Part shown: positions 35,589-43,986 of the stretch, one piece after another
How positions within the stretch are numbered: the first letter of the stretch is position 1
Layout: each line of letters begins with the position of its first letter
Assembly: GCF_031583065.1 (NCBI RefSeq)
Contig: NZ_CP134053.1
Span: forward strand, 3,286,001 to 3,350,000
From: Streptomyces sp. CGMCC 4.7035
GTDB taxonomy: Bacteria; Actinomycetota; Actinomycetes; Streptomycetales; Streptomycetaceae
DNA length: 64,000 nt
Direction of reading: 5' to 3'
The notes under the pieces: generated by a model
What the model saw: the letters and a program-made list of their open reading frames with translations, nothing else
What the model was told of the DNA's origin: nothing
The model's database searches: none
Translations under genes and position numbers: made by a program

Positions 35589-36344
35589 TCAGCCGTCGAC
35601 GACGAGCACGAGCGGAACACCGTCGCACGGAACCAGGCGCAGGTTCCCCCAGGTGTCCGGCCGCCCCCGCTCCAGCACGGCCGCGAAGTCCGGCCCCTTG
35701 GTGAGCGAACCGGCCAGATGCGCCGGGTCGGCCGAGGCGGCCACGCGCCCGCGCGCGTTGACCAGGTGGGCGGACCTCGGCAGCCCGCGCAGCAGTGGCA
35801 GCACGGCCGCCTCGAAGTGCCGCAGATACACGTCGGCCGCGGCCACGCCCGCGAAGCGCCCCTCCATGTGCACGGGCGCCGACAGCGTGAGGCTGTACTC
35901 GTCGGAGCAGAGGTAGTCCACGTACGGACCGGCCACCGCCCGCCGCCCCGTGTCGCGGGGCAGCGCGAACCAGTCCCAGTGCGTGTAGTCGGAGTACGCC
36001 GAGTGCGCCGGATCCAGGTCGAGCAGCAGCGGCCGTACGTCCCCGTCCGCGCCGCTCTGCCACCACTCCAGCCACGCCGGTACGTCGCTCAGCAACCCCG
36101 GGGCGGCCACGAACCCCACGCCGGACACCAGCTCCTGCCGCGCCAGCCGCGCATGGAGTCCCGGACGCAGCCGCGCCAGGTCCACCGTCGCGGGCCGCCG
36201 CCCCTGGCCGGCCACCCGCGTCAGCAGGGCCGTCGTATCGGCGCGGGTCTCCGCGACGGCGTCGAAGACCGTCTCCAGGGCGGAGCGGACCTGCCCCGCC
36301 ACATCCGCCTCGGGCAGTGCGACCAGACCGGGGCTCTGGCTCAT
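35589..36344 (-). CDS. Cache-domain protein (soluble, 251 residues)
   Basis: A 251-residue protein with a PDC/Cache-like sensor fold. The features are a long N-terminal helix (VRSALETVFDAVAETRADTTA), WDWFALPRDTGRRAVAGPYV and LTLSAPVHMEGRFAGVAAAD, which resemble the ligand-binding segment of extracellular receptors. However, no signal peptide or transmembrane helix is present, so it appears cytosolic. ATG 36344 follows GGAGGGCGCC. It begins 35 bp after the GntR stop and probably shares its transcript. With the polyamine-type ABC genes alongside, it may sense the same small amine or amino acid. A 16-bp piece of its 3' end is duplicated downstream at 35557-35572. Confidence 0.8.
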   Translation of the reverse strand: MSQSPGLVALPEADVAGQVRSALETVFDAVAETRADTTALLTRVAGQGRRPATVDLARLRPGLHARLARQELVSGVGFVAAPGLLSDVPAWLEWWQSGADGDVRPLLLDLDPAHSAYSDYTHWDWFALPRDTGRRAVAGPYVDYLCSDEYSLTLSAPVHMEGRFAGVAAADVYLRHFEAAVLPLLRGLPRSAHLVNARGRVAASADPAHLAGSLTKGPDFAAVLERGRPDTWGNLRLVPCDGVPLVLVVDG

Positions 36345-36379
36345 GGCGCCCTCCAGCGCGTGGACCGGATGCCGGCGCG

Positions 36380-37117
36380 TTACAGGGCGAGACGCAGCGC
36401 GATGAGCCGTGCCGTCGATTCCTTCACGCACCGCTCGGCCAGCTCCCTGGCCGAATCGTGCGCCCCATCCTGCACGGCGGAGATCACGGAGCGATGACGG
36501 TCCGCCACCTCTTCGCGATAGGCGTCGTCCCCGAGCACGAGGCACAGCAGCGCCCCGACCTCCGTCTGGAGCGCGACCTGCTCCCGGGTGAGCCGGGCCG
36601 ACTGAGCGGCGGCGGCCAGCTCCACATGGAAGCGGCCGTACACCCGGCTGCGCGCCGCCGCGTCCTCGGCCGCCGCGAACTCCTCCAAGGTGCGCCGCAG
36701 TTGCTGCAGGTCGTCCGGCTCGGTGCGCTGGGCCGCGAGCCGGGCGGCGGCGCCGGAGACCGCTGCCCAGTGGTCGCCGAGGTCGCGCAGCTCCTCGGTG
36801 CCCCAGCCGGCCAGCCGTGCCCTGATCCGCTCCTCCGCCGGGTCCTCGGGCAGCGAGACGAAGCTCCCGCCGCCGCGCCCCCGCCGGGTGGTGACCAGAC
36901 CCTGCTGCCGCAGCGCCATGAGCGCCTCCCGCAGAGTCACGGTGGACACGCCGAGCTGCCCCGCCAGCTCGCTCTCGCCCGGCAGCTGCTCCCCGTCGGC
37001 GAGCAGCCCGAGCTCGATGGCGTCGCCGAGCCGGCGGACGACCGTCTCCACGCGCGCCCGGGTGTCCACGGGAGTGAACACGGCTCTCCGGGCCCCGCCG
37101 CCTCTGTTGTGCTTCAC
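36380..37117 (-). CDS. GntR/FadR-family regulator
   Basis: A regulator of about 245 residues. The N-terminal winged helix contains LPGESELAGQLGVSTVTLRE and the wing TTRRGRGGGSFV. The C-terminal all-helical FCD effector domain (about 95-235) contains the metal or ligand histidines in FHVEL and DRHRSVISAV. GTG 37117 has AAGGTGG upstream; an in-frame GTG at 37126 is possible. It is divergent from the Pot-type ABC operon across a palindromic AT-rich region and probably represses both the transporter and the cache-protein transcript. Confidence 0.92.
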   Translation of the reverse strand: MKHNRGGGARRAVFTPVDTRARVETVVRRLGDAIELGLLADGEQLPGESELAGQLGVSTVTLREALMALRQQGLVTTRRGRGGGSFVSLPEDPAEERIRARLAGWGTEELRDLGDHWAAVSGAAARLAAQRTEPDDLQQLRRTLEEFAAAEDAAARSRVYGRFHVELAAAAQSARLTREQVALQTEVGALLCLVLGDDAYREEVADRHRSVISAVQDGAHDSARELAERCVKESTARLIALRLAL

Positions 37118-37133
37118 GGCCACCACCTTGTGC

Positions 37134-37158
37134 GTTGACTCAACCTTTACCTTAAAGG
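37134..37158. promoter_or_regulatory. Candidate GntR operator region
   Basis: GTTGACTCAAC (37134-37144) is symmetric about its middle base and is directly followed by the imperfect palindrome CCTTTACCTTAAAGG (37144-37158). Both lie 17-41 bp upstream of the GntR start and 83-107 bp before the ATPase gene. Position and symmetry suit a GntR-type operator for both directions. Confidence 0.6.
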
Positions 37159-37240
37159 GGTCTTGAGCTTTGAACTATGACTTCATATCTTTTCGCTTGC
37201 GTCACGTGAACGGAAGAGTGCACCAGAAAGGTTCCCGCCC

Positions 37241-38278
37241 ATGGAGGGAAGCGCGATCCGGCTGCAGGGTCTGCGGAAGGAGTTCGCCGGTACGACGGCC
37301 GTGGCCGGGGTCGACCTGGAGATATCCGACGGCGAGTTCTTCTCGATGCTCGGCCCGTCCGGCTCCGGCAAGACGACCGTCCTGCGCATGATCGCGGGCT
37401 TCGAGAGCCCGACCTCGGGAACCATCGAGCTGGCCGGTCAGGAGGTCACGGGCCTCGCGCCCTTCGAGCGGGATGTGCACACCGTCTTCCAGGACTACGC
37501 GCTCTTCCCGCACATGACCGTCGAGCAGAACGTCGCCTACGGCCTCAAGGTCCGCAAGGTGCCCAAGGCCGAGCGGCTCCAGCGGGCCCGCGAGGCGCTC
37601 GCCGACGTACGCCTCGAAGGGTTCGGCAAGCGGCGGCCGGGTCAGCTCTCCGGCGGCCAGCGGCAGCGTGTCGCGCTCGCCCGCGCCCTCGTCGGCCGCC
37701 CCCGCCTGCTGCTGCTCGACGAGCCGCTCGGCGCGCTCGACCTCAAGCTGCGCGAGCAGATGCAGGTCGAGCTCAAGGCGCTGCAGCGCGAGGTCGGCAT
37801 CACCTTCGTGTTCGTCACCCACGACCAGGAGGAGGCCCTGACGATGAGCGACCGCATCGCCGTCTTCAACCAGGGCCGCATCGAACAGGTCGGCACCGCG
37901 GCCGAGATCTACGAGCGCCCCGCCACCGCGTTCGTCGCCTCCTTCGTCGGCACCTCGAACCTGCTGGAGGGCGAGGCGGCGCGGCGGGTCACCGGCGCGC
38001 CCGGCACGTACAGCATCAGGCCCGAGAAGATCCGGGTCCTCAAGGAGTCCGCCATCGCGGACGAGCCGGAGCACTCCACCGCCATCGGCACGGTCGCCGA
38101 AGTGGTCTACCTGGGAGACGCCACCCGTTTCCTCGTGGACCTCGACGCGGGCGGCCGCCTCACCGCGCTCCAGCAGAACCTGGAGACCTCCTCCGAGGAC
38201 GTCGCCGCCTTCCGCGGCACCCGGGTACGCCTCCAGTGGCACCGCCGCCACGCCGTCCAGGTCCCCGACGCCCGCTGA
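37241..38278 (+). CDS. ABC transporter ATPase, PotA type
   Basis: A 345-residue importer ATPase. The Walker A motif is GPSGSGKTT (about 38-46), the Q-loop is in [13 protein letters not shown], the signature is [15 protein letters not shown], and Walker B plus the D-loop is [13 protein letters not shown]. The H-loop is [12 protein letters not shown]-terminal TOBE-like regulatory domain covers about 240-345. It is the energising subunit for the SBP and permeases that follow. GAAAGG stands 9 bp before the ATG. Confidence 0.96.
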   Translation: MEGSAIRLQGLRKEFAGTTAVAGVDLEISDGEFFSMLGPSGSGKTTVLRMIAGFESPTSGTIELAGQEVTGLAPFERDVHTVFQDYALFPHMTVEQNVAYGLKVRKVPKAERLQRAREALADVRLEGFGKRRPGQLSGGQRQRVALARALVGRPRLLLLDEPLGALDLKLREQMQVELKALQREVGITFVFVTHDQEEALTMSDRIAVFNQGRIEQVGTAAEIYERPATAFVASFVGTSNLLEGEAARRVTGAPGTYSIRPEKIRVLKESAIADEPEHSTAIGTVAEVVYLGDATRFLVDLDAGGRLTALQQNLETSSEDVAAFRGTRVRLQWHRRHAVQVPDAR

Positions 38279-38314
38279 CCCCCCACGCCAGTCCCCTCAC
38301 GTATGGAGAACGTC

Positions 38315-39514
38315 GTGCGTCCCACTCGTATCTTCCAAGCCGCCGCCACCGTCGCGGTGCTGCTGGCCGCCACCGCCTGTGGCTCCTCCGGCTCGGGCGG
38401 CTCGTCCTCGTCCACCGGTCTCAACCCGCCCGACCTGAAGGCGCAATCGAAGCTCGGCAAGAACGAGGGGCAGGTCAACCTCATCGCCTGGGCCGGCTAT
38501 GTCGAGGACGGCTCCAACGACCCCAAGGTCGACTGGGTCAGCGACTTCCAGAAGCAGACCGGCTGCCAGGTCCACTCCAAGGTCGCGGCCAGCTCCGACG
38601 AGATGGTCAAGCTGATGAAGACCGGCGAGTACGACGCCGTCTCCGCCTCCGGCGACGCCTCCCTGCGCCTGATCGCCTCCGGTGACGCGGCACCGGTCAA
38701 CACCGACCTCGTGCCGAACTACAAGGACGTCTTCAGCGACCTGAAGCTCCAGGCGTGGAACTCCGTCAAGGGCAAGGCGTACGGCATCCCGCACGGCCGC
38801 GGCGCCAACCTGCTGATGTACAACACGGAGAAGGTCAAGCCCGCGCCGACCTCCTGGTCCGCCGTCTTCGACGACGCGGCGAAGTACAAGGGCCACGTGA
38901 CGGCGTACGACTCCCCGATCTACATCGCCGACGCGGCGCTCTACCTGAAGGCCACCAAGCCCGAGCTGAAGATCAAGGACCCGTACGCGCTCGACCAGAA
39001 GCAGTTCGACGCGGCCGTCGCCCTGCTGAAGCAGCAGAACGGATACGTCGGCGAGTACTGGAGCGACTACCTCAAGGAGATCTCCGCCTTCAAGAGCGGT
39101 GACTCCGTGGTCGGCACCACCTGGCAGGTCATCGCCAACCTCACGCAGGGTGAGGGCGCCAAGGTCAAGGCGTTCGTGCCCAAGGAGGGCTCGACCGGCT
39201 GGTCCGACACCTGGATGCTCTCCGCCAAGGCCAAGCACCCTAACTGCGCCTACCAGTGGATGAACTGGATCATCTCGCCGAAGGTCAACGCGCAGGTCGC
39301 CGAGTACTTCGGAGAGGCCCCGGCCAACGCCAAGGGCTGCGAGGAGACCAGCGACAAGAACTTCTGCACCACCTTCCACGCCGCCGACACGGCCTACTGG
39401 AAGAACATCGCCTTCTGGAACACGCCCATCGAGCAGTGCCTCGACGGCCGCACCGACGTCAAGTGCGTGCCGTACGCCAAGTGGGTGCAGGCCTGGACCG
39501 AGATCAAGGGCTGA
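38315..39514 (+). CDS. Polyamine-type substrate-binding lipoprotein (PotD/PotF-like)
   Basis: A 399-residue extracellular receptor. GTG 38315 is preferred over ATG 38303 because GGAGA then sits at the right distance. A short signal peptide ends in the lipobox ATAC. The mature protein shows VNLIAWAGYVEDG and AVSASGDASLRLI, typical of the PotD/PotF fold, and a C-terminal pair of cysteines (EQCLDGRTDVKC). Substrates of the family are putrescine, spermidine or 4-aminobutyrate; which applies is open. It lies 36 bp after the ATPase gene and 10 bp before the first permease. Confidence 0.92.
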   Translation: MRPTRIFQAAATVAVLLAATACGSSGSGGSSSSTGLNPPDLKAQSKLGKNEGQVNLIAWAGYVEDGSNDPKVDWVSDFQKQTGCQVHSKVAASSDEMVKLMKTGEYDAVSASGDASLRLIASGDAAPVNTDLVPNYKDVFSDLKLQAWNSVKGKAYGIPHGRGANLLMYNTEKVKPAPTSWSAVFDDAAKYKGHVTAYDSPIYIADAALYLKATKPELKIKDPYALDQKQFDAAVALLKQQNGYVGEYWSDYLKEISAFKSGDSVVGTTWQVIANLTQGEGAKVKAFVPKEGSTGWSDTWMLSAKAKHPNCAYQWMNWIISPKVNAQVAEYFGEAPANAKGCEETSDKNFCTTFHAADTAYWKNIAFWNTPIEQCLDGRTDVKCVPYAKWVQAWTEIKG

Positions 39515-39524
39515 GGACTTCACG

Positions 39525-40415
39525 ATGACCGCCACCCAGCCTGCCGCCGGACGGGCCCCCGTCCGGCGGCTCGCCGGGCTGCTGCACCGCCGCCCGCGGC
39601 TGCGGCTGTCCCTGCTGCTGACCGCCCCCCTGCTGTGGCTGGCCGTGCTCTATCTCGGCTCGCTCGGCGTACTGTTCGTCTCGGCGTTCTGGACGACAGA
39701 CTCCTTCACCTCCGAGGTCGTGAAGGTCTGGTCGACGGACAACTTCCACGCGCTGCTGACGACACCCGTGTTCCGCCAGGTGATCCTGCGCAGTATCGGC
39801 GTGGCCCTCGCGGTCACCGCCCTGTGCGCGGTCATCGCCTTCCCGCTGGCCTTCTACACCGCACGTGTGGCGAAGCCCAGGTGGCGCCCCCTGCTGGTGG
39901 TCGCGATCCTCACCCCGTTGTGGGCGAGCTACCTGGTCAAGGTGTACGCGTGGCGGCTGATCCTGTCCCAGGGCGGGCTCGCCGACTGGATGCTGGAGCC
40001 GTTCGGGCTGAGCGGACCCGGGTTCGGACTGCCCGCGGCCGTGCTGACGCTGACGTACCTCTGGCTGCCGTACATGATCCTGCCCATTCACACGGCGCTG
40101 GAGCAGCTGCCCGCGAACCTCCTCGACGCGTCCGCCGACCTGGGGGCGCGGCCCGGCCGCACCTTCCGCTCGGTCGTGCTGCCGATGGTGCTGCCGTCCG
40201 TGGCCGCCGGCTCGGTCTTCACCTTCTCGCTCAGCCTCGGCGACTACATCACCGTGCAGATCGTCGGCGGCAAGACCCAGCTGATCGGCAACCTCGTCTA
40301 CTCCAACATCGAACTCAACCTGCCCATGGCCGCCGCCCTCGGCACGGTTCCGGTGGTGGTCATCGTGCTGTACCTGCTGGCCATGCGCCGCACGGGCGCG
40401 CTCAGCAGCCTGTAG
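39525..40415 (+). CDS. ABC permease, PotB type
   Basis: A 296-residue inner-membrane permease with six predicted helices. The EAA-type loop reads LLDASADLGARPGRTFRSVV near residue 200, characteristic of the polyamine/iron subgroup. TGAGGAC precedes the ATG. It should pair with the PotC-type permease downstream, with which it shares a transcript. A tandem repeat overlaps its last codon and fills most of the 117-bp gap to that gene. Confidence 0.94.
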   Translation: MTATQPAAGRAPVRRLAGLLHRRPRLRLSLLLTAPLLWLAVLYLGSLGVLFVSAFWTTDSFTSEVVKVWSTDNFHALLTTPVFRQVILRSIGVALAVTALCAVIAFPLAFYTARVAKPRWRPLLVVAILTPLWASYLVKVYAWRLILSQGGLADWMLEPFGLSGPGFGLPAAVLTLTYLWLPYMILPIHTALEQLPANLLDASADLGARPGRTFRSVVLPMVLPSVAAGSVFTFSLSLGDYITVQIVGGKTQLIGNLVYSNIELNLPMAAALGTVPVVVIVLYLLAMRRTGALSSL

Positions 40416-40516
40416 AACTCGGCCGCCCGTAGAACTCGGCCGCCCATAGATTTTGGCCGCCCCACAGAACTCGGCCGCCGTGGAACTCAGCGGCCTCCAG
40501 AACTCGGCAGCCTCCA
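40413..40516. repeat. Six 17-18 bp tandem units between potB- and potC-type genes
   Basis: The unit AGAACTCGGCCGCCCGT repeats about six times with growing divergence (starts near 40413, 40430, 40447, 40465, 40483 and 40500). The first unit begins at the stop codon TAG of the PotB-type gene, and the array ends before the ribosome site AGAGG of the PotC-type gene. It is a minisatellite-like spacer inside an operon. Confidence 0.85.
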
Positions 40517-40532
40517 GAAGAGGTCCCTCGTC

Positions 40533-41348
40533 ATGCAACTGTCCCGATCCGCGCGCATCGCGCTGCGTATCGCCGCCGGGCTCGGCTTCGCGGTGATCTA
40601 CGTCCCGCTCGCGCTCGTCCTGGTCAACTCCTTCAACCCGGACCGCAGCGCGAGCTGGCCGCCCCCCGGGTGGACCTTCCACTGGTGGTCGGTGGCCTGG
40701 CAGAACTCCGGTGCCCGCAGCGCGCTGTGGGTGTCGGTGAAGGCGGGCCTCGGCGCCACGGCCATCGCGCTGGTGCTCGGTACGCTGATCGCGTTCGCGG
40801 TGGCCCGGCACCGCTTCTTCGGCCGCGACGCCATCTCGTTCGTGGTCGTCCTGCCGATCGCGCTGCCCGGCATCGTCACGGGCATCGCGCTCAACTCGGC
40901 GTTCGGCACGGTCCTGGAACCGCTCGGTGTCGGCCTGGGTCTGTTCACCGTGATCGTCGGACACGCCACCTTCTGCATCGTCGTCGTCTTCAACAACGTG
41001 GTCGCGCGACTGCGCCGCACCTCCGGCACGTACGAGGAAGCGGCCATGGACCTGGGCGCCGACACCTTCCGCGCCTTCGTCGACGTCACGTTCCCGCTGG
41101 TGCGCTCGGCGCTGCTGGCGGGCGCGCTGCTCGCGTTCGCGCTGTCCTTCGACGAGATCGTGGTGACGACGTTCACGGCCGGCCCCGGCATCGAGACGCT
41201 CCCGATCTGGATCTTCAACAACATGACACGCCCTCAGCAGGCCCCGGTCGTGAACGTGGTGGCCGCGGTACTCGTCCTGTTGTCGGTGATCCCGATCTAC
41301 GTCGCCCAGCGCCTGTCGGCGGACACGGCGACGGAGAGCAGGATCTAG
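40533..41348 (+). CDS. ABC permease, PotC type
   Basis: A 271-residue inner-membrane permease with six predicted helices. The EAA loop is YEEAAMDLGADTFRAFVDVT near residue 168. It completes the ABC importer with the ATPase, receptor and PotB-type permease upstream. AGAGG precedes the ATG at 9 bp. It converges with the FAD monooxygenase gene ending at 41375, with 26 bp between stops and no obvious strong hairpin. Confidence 0.94.
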   Translation: MQLSRSARIALRIAAGLGFAVIYVPLALVLVNSFNPDRSASWPPPGWTFHWWSVAWQNSGARSALWVSVKAGLGATAIALVLGTLIAFAVARHRFFGRDAISFVVVLPIALPGIVTGIALNSAFGTVLEPLGVGLGLFTVIVGHATFCIVVVFNNVVARLRRTSGTYEEAAMDLGADTFRAFVDVTFPLVRSALLAGALLAFALSFDEIVVTTFTAGPGIETLPIWIFNNMTRPQQAPVVNVVAAVLVLLSVIPIYVAQRLSADTATESRI

Positions 41349-41374
41349 AGCCGGTTCCCGTATCCGCCCGCCGC

Positions 41375-42607
41375 TCATCGGACCGAAGCCGTCGGCGGAC
41401 GCTCCCGTACGGCGCCGTAGGCGAAGAAATACGCCGGCAGCCGGCGCAGCCACCGAGAGGTGGTGAGCAGCTCCGTCACGCGCCGCGCCCGCTTGCCGTC
41501 GCCGAAGGGCGGTCGTCCCGCCAGCAGTTGCCCGATGACCCGCGCGTGCGCGATCCGCTGGAGCCCCTGCGTCGCGACCGTGGTGGGCCGGCGGCGGCGC
41601 TGGACACGGCGCACGTCGCTCATCCCGACGGTGCCGTCGCGGAGCGGATCGACGAGATACCGGGCGGCGGCCACGGCGTCCTGCACGGCGAGGTTGATGC
41701 CGATGCCGAAGACCGGTGACATCGCGTGTGCCGCGTCACCGATGCACAGCAGCCCCGGGCGGTGCCAGCGCCGGAGGCGGTCGAGCCGCACATCGAGCAG
41801 CTTCACCTCGTCCCAGGACCGCGGGACGTGCACCCGGTCCGCGAGCCATGGGGCGGCGTCCGCGTATGCGGACATGAACTGGTCGAGACCGGCGGCGCGG
41901 CGCCGGCCGTCGGTGCCCTTGGGGATCAGCGCGGCGCACTGCCAGTAGTCCCCCCGGTCGAGCATGGCGGCGATGAATCCGTCACCCACGGCTCCCACGA
42001 GCCCTTGCGGGTCGTCCTCCCGCCGTGGCAGCCGGAACCACCAGGCGTCCATCGGGCAGGTGAACCTCCGCAGTCCCAGTTCGGGCAGCGACCTGGCGAG
42101 CGAACCCCGGCCGTCGCACGCCACCGTGAGGAGGGCCCGCAGCTCACCGGTGCGGCCGTCGGACGTGCGATACCGCACGCCGGTGACGCGTCCGCGCTCC
42201 CTCAGGAAACCGGTGGCCTCGGTCTCCATCCGCAGCGAGAAGGACGGCTCGCGCCGAGCCTCGTCCGCGAGGAGGTCGAGCAGGTCCCACTGCGGCACCA
42301 TCGCGATGTAGTTGTAGGGGCCCCGCAACGCGCCGAGGTCCCCGACGGTGACCGGGGAACGGTCCGGGCCGAGTGGCAGCTGGACCGTGGTCACATGCCG
42401 CTGCGGCAGCCGGCCGAACCTTTCGGCCAGGCCCAGCTCGTCCAGCAGCGCCAGTGTCGACGGGTGCACGGTGTCGCCGCGGAAGTCGCGCAGGAAGTCG
42501 CCGTGCTTCTCCAGGACCGTGACCTCCACCCCGGCCCGGGCCAGCAGCAGCCCGAGGACCATGCCGGCAGGACCGCCGCCCACCACACAACACGTGCTCC
42601 GCTCCAT
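41375..42607 (-). CDS. FAD-dependent monooxygenase (PheA/TfdB/UbiH group)
   Basis: A 410-residue group-A flavoprotein hydroxylase. CCVVGGGPAGMVLGLLLARA binds FAD at the N-terminus, VACDGRGSLAR near 165 is the DG motif, and CIGDAAHAMSPVFGIGINLA near 285 is the GD motif. ATG 42607 is chosen because GAGGGGAG lies upstream; a start at ATG 42643 has no ribosome site. It is divergent from a cytochrome P450 gene across 77 bp of AT-rich DNA, suggesting joint oxidative tailoring or degradation of one substrate. Confidence 0.91.
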   Translation of the reverse strand: MERSTCCVVGGGPAGMVLGLLLARAGVEVTVLEKHGDFLRDFRGDTVHPSTLALLDELGLAERFGRLPQRHVTTVQLPLGPDRSPVTVGDLGALRGPYNYIAMVPQWDLLDLLADEARREPSFSLRMETEATGFLRERGRVTGVRYRTSDGRTGELRALLTVACDGRGSLARSLPELGLRRFTCPMDAWWFRLPRREDDPQGLVGAVGDGFIAAMLDRGDYWQCAALIPKGTDGRRRAAGLDQFMSAYADAAPWLADRVHVPRSWDEVKLLDVRLDRLRRWHRPGLLCIGDAAHAMSPVFGIGINLAVQDAVAAARYLVDPLRDGTVGMSDVRRVQRRRRPTTVATQGLQRIAHARVIGQLLAGRPPFGDGKRARRVTELLTTSRWLRRLPAYFFAYGAVRERPPTASVR

Positions 42608-42684
42608 CGCAACGGCTCCCCTCTTCGCGTTCAGATTTGTCATTATTCGTAGTAAATAGTGCAAACCGTACGTTTGGAGGCGTG

Positions 42685-43911
42685 ATGAGTCAGCAGCCGA
42701 TCCTGCTGCCCTACGGCGACCCGGCCTTCGTGGCGGATCCCTTCCCCTTCTACCGGCAGCTGCGCGACGACGGCCCCGTACGGCGGGCCGTCATCGCGGG
42801 CGGACTGGAGGCCTGGCTGGTGACGCGCTACGACGACGGTCTCGCGGCCCTGTCCGACCCACGGCTGAGCAGTGACGTCCGCGACGCGTCGGATCCCCGG
42901 ATCGTGGAGCGGCTGCCGGCCACGGACCGCGAGTCGATGCTGCGCACCATGCTCCGCTCCGACCCGCCCGAGCACACCCGGCTGCGCCGCCTGGTCTCAC
43001 AGGCGTTCACCGCACGCAAGGTGGCCGAGTTGCGGCCCCGTGTCCAGGCGATCACCGACCGCCTGCTCGACGCGATCGTGCCCGACGGCCACGCGGACCT
43101 CGTCACGGACTTCGCGCTGCCGCTTCCGGTCACGGTGATCAGTGAGCTGCTGGGTGTGCCGGTGGAGGACCGGCACGACTTCCAGCGCTGGACCGATGCC
43201 ATGATCCTCCAGGGGCCGGAGCCACCGGATCCGGCCGTGGTGGACGCGGCATGGCGGCAGATGCGCTCCTATCTGACCAAGCTTTTGGAGGTCAAGCGCG
43301 CGCGGCCGGAGGGCGACTTGCTCAGCGCGCTGATCACCGCCCGGGACGAGGAGCGGCGGCTGGACGAGGACGAGCTCATCGCCATGGCGTTCCTGCTGCT
43401 GGTGGCCGGCTACATCACCACGGTCAACCTGATCGGCAGCGGCCTGGTCGCGCTGCTCGCCCACCCCGAACAACTGCGGCTGTTGCGGCACGATCCCGAG
43501 CTGCTGCCGGGCGCGATCGAGGAGTTCCTCCGCTACGACGGGCCGGTCAACCCCGGTATCGCGCGGTTCGCGCGCGAGGACGTCGAGATCGCGGGCGTGA
43601 TGATCCCCCGCGGAGCCACCATCCTGATCGCCACCGCCCTCGCCGACCGGGATCCGGCCCGGTTCCCCGACCCCGAGCGCCTGGACATCACCCGACGCGA
43701 CAACCCCCATCTCGCGTTCGGGCACGGCATCCACTACTGCCTGGGTGCCCCGCTGGCCCGACTGGAGGGCCAGCTCGCCATCGCCACCGTTCTGCGCCGC
43801 CTTCCCGACCTCGCCCTGGCCGTACCACCGAGCGAGCTGCGCTGGAAGCCCGGCGGTCTGCGCGGGCCCGAGCATCTGCCCGTCACCTTCACGGCCGGCG
43901 GCGGCCGGTGA
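42685..43911 (+). CDS. Cytochrome P450 with altered I-helix motif
   Basis: A 408-residue soluble bacterial P450. The K-helix ExxR is EFLR within IEEFLRYDGPVN, and the heme-ligand loop FGHGIHYCLGAPLAR has the cysteine near residue 352. The I-helix reads LLLVAGYITTVNL near residue 240, where the family consensus is AG-x-(E/D)-T-T. The acidic residue is isoleucine here, while the threonine pair is kept. ATG 42685 follows TTTGGAGG. Redox partners are not adjacent. The sequence style is CYP105/CYP107-like, families common in secondary metabolism. Confidence 0.93.
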   Translation: MSQQPILLPYGDPAFVADPFPFYRQLRDDGPVRRAVIAGGLEAWLVTRYDDGLAALSDPRLSSDVRDASDPRIVERLPATDRESMLRTMLRSDPPEHTRLRRLVSQAFTARKVAELRPRVQAITDRLLDAIVPDGHADLVTDFALPLPVTVISELLGVPVEDRHDFQRWTDAMILQGPEPPDPAVVDAAWRQMRSYLTKLLEVKRARPEGDLLSALITARDEERRLDEDELIAMAFLLLVAGYITTVNLIGSGLVALLAHPEQLRLLRHDPELLPGAIEEFLRYDGPVNPGIARFAREDVEIAGVMIPRGATILIATALADRDPARFPDPERLDITRRDNPHLAFGHGIHYCLGAPLARLEGQLAIATVLRRLPDLALAVPPSELRWKPGGLRGPEHLPVTFTAGGGR

Positions 43912-43913
43912 CG

Positions 43914-43937
43914 GGCACTGGCACCGGCACTGGCACT
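43914..43937. repeat. Hexamer repeat GGCAC(T/C) x4
   Basis: GGCACT, GGCACC, GGCACT and GGCACT follow in tandem just after the P450 stop and 50 bp before the LacI gene. It is the reverse-complement relative of the GTGCCG array at 35380-35412. Confidence 0.85.
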
Positions 43938-43946
43938 GGAGCGCAG

Positions 43947-43983
43947 TGCGCAAACCACTTGCGTTTCTTGCGCTATTCTTGCG
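43947..43983. promoter_or_regulatory. CTTGCG cluster upstream of LacI gene (candidate operator)
   Basis: CTTGCG occurs at 43958, 43967 and 43978, with an inverted-type TGCGCAAA at 43947. A further CTTGCG is at 45028, between the LacI gene and its transport operon. Streptomyces MalR/AglR-type repressors bind CTTGCAG-like repeats, so these are likely autoregulatory and operon sites. Confidence 0.6.
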
Positions 43984-43986
43984 CGC

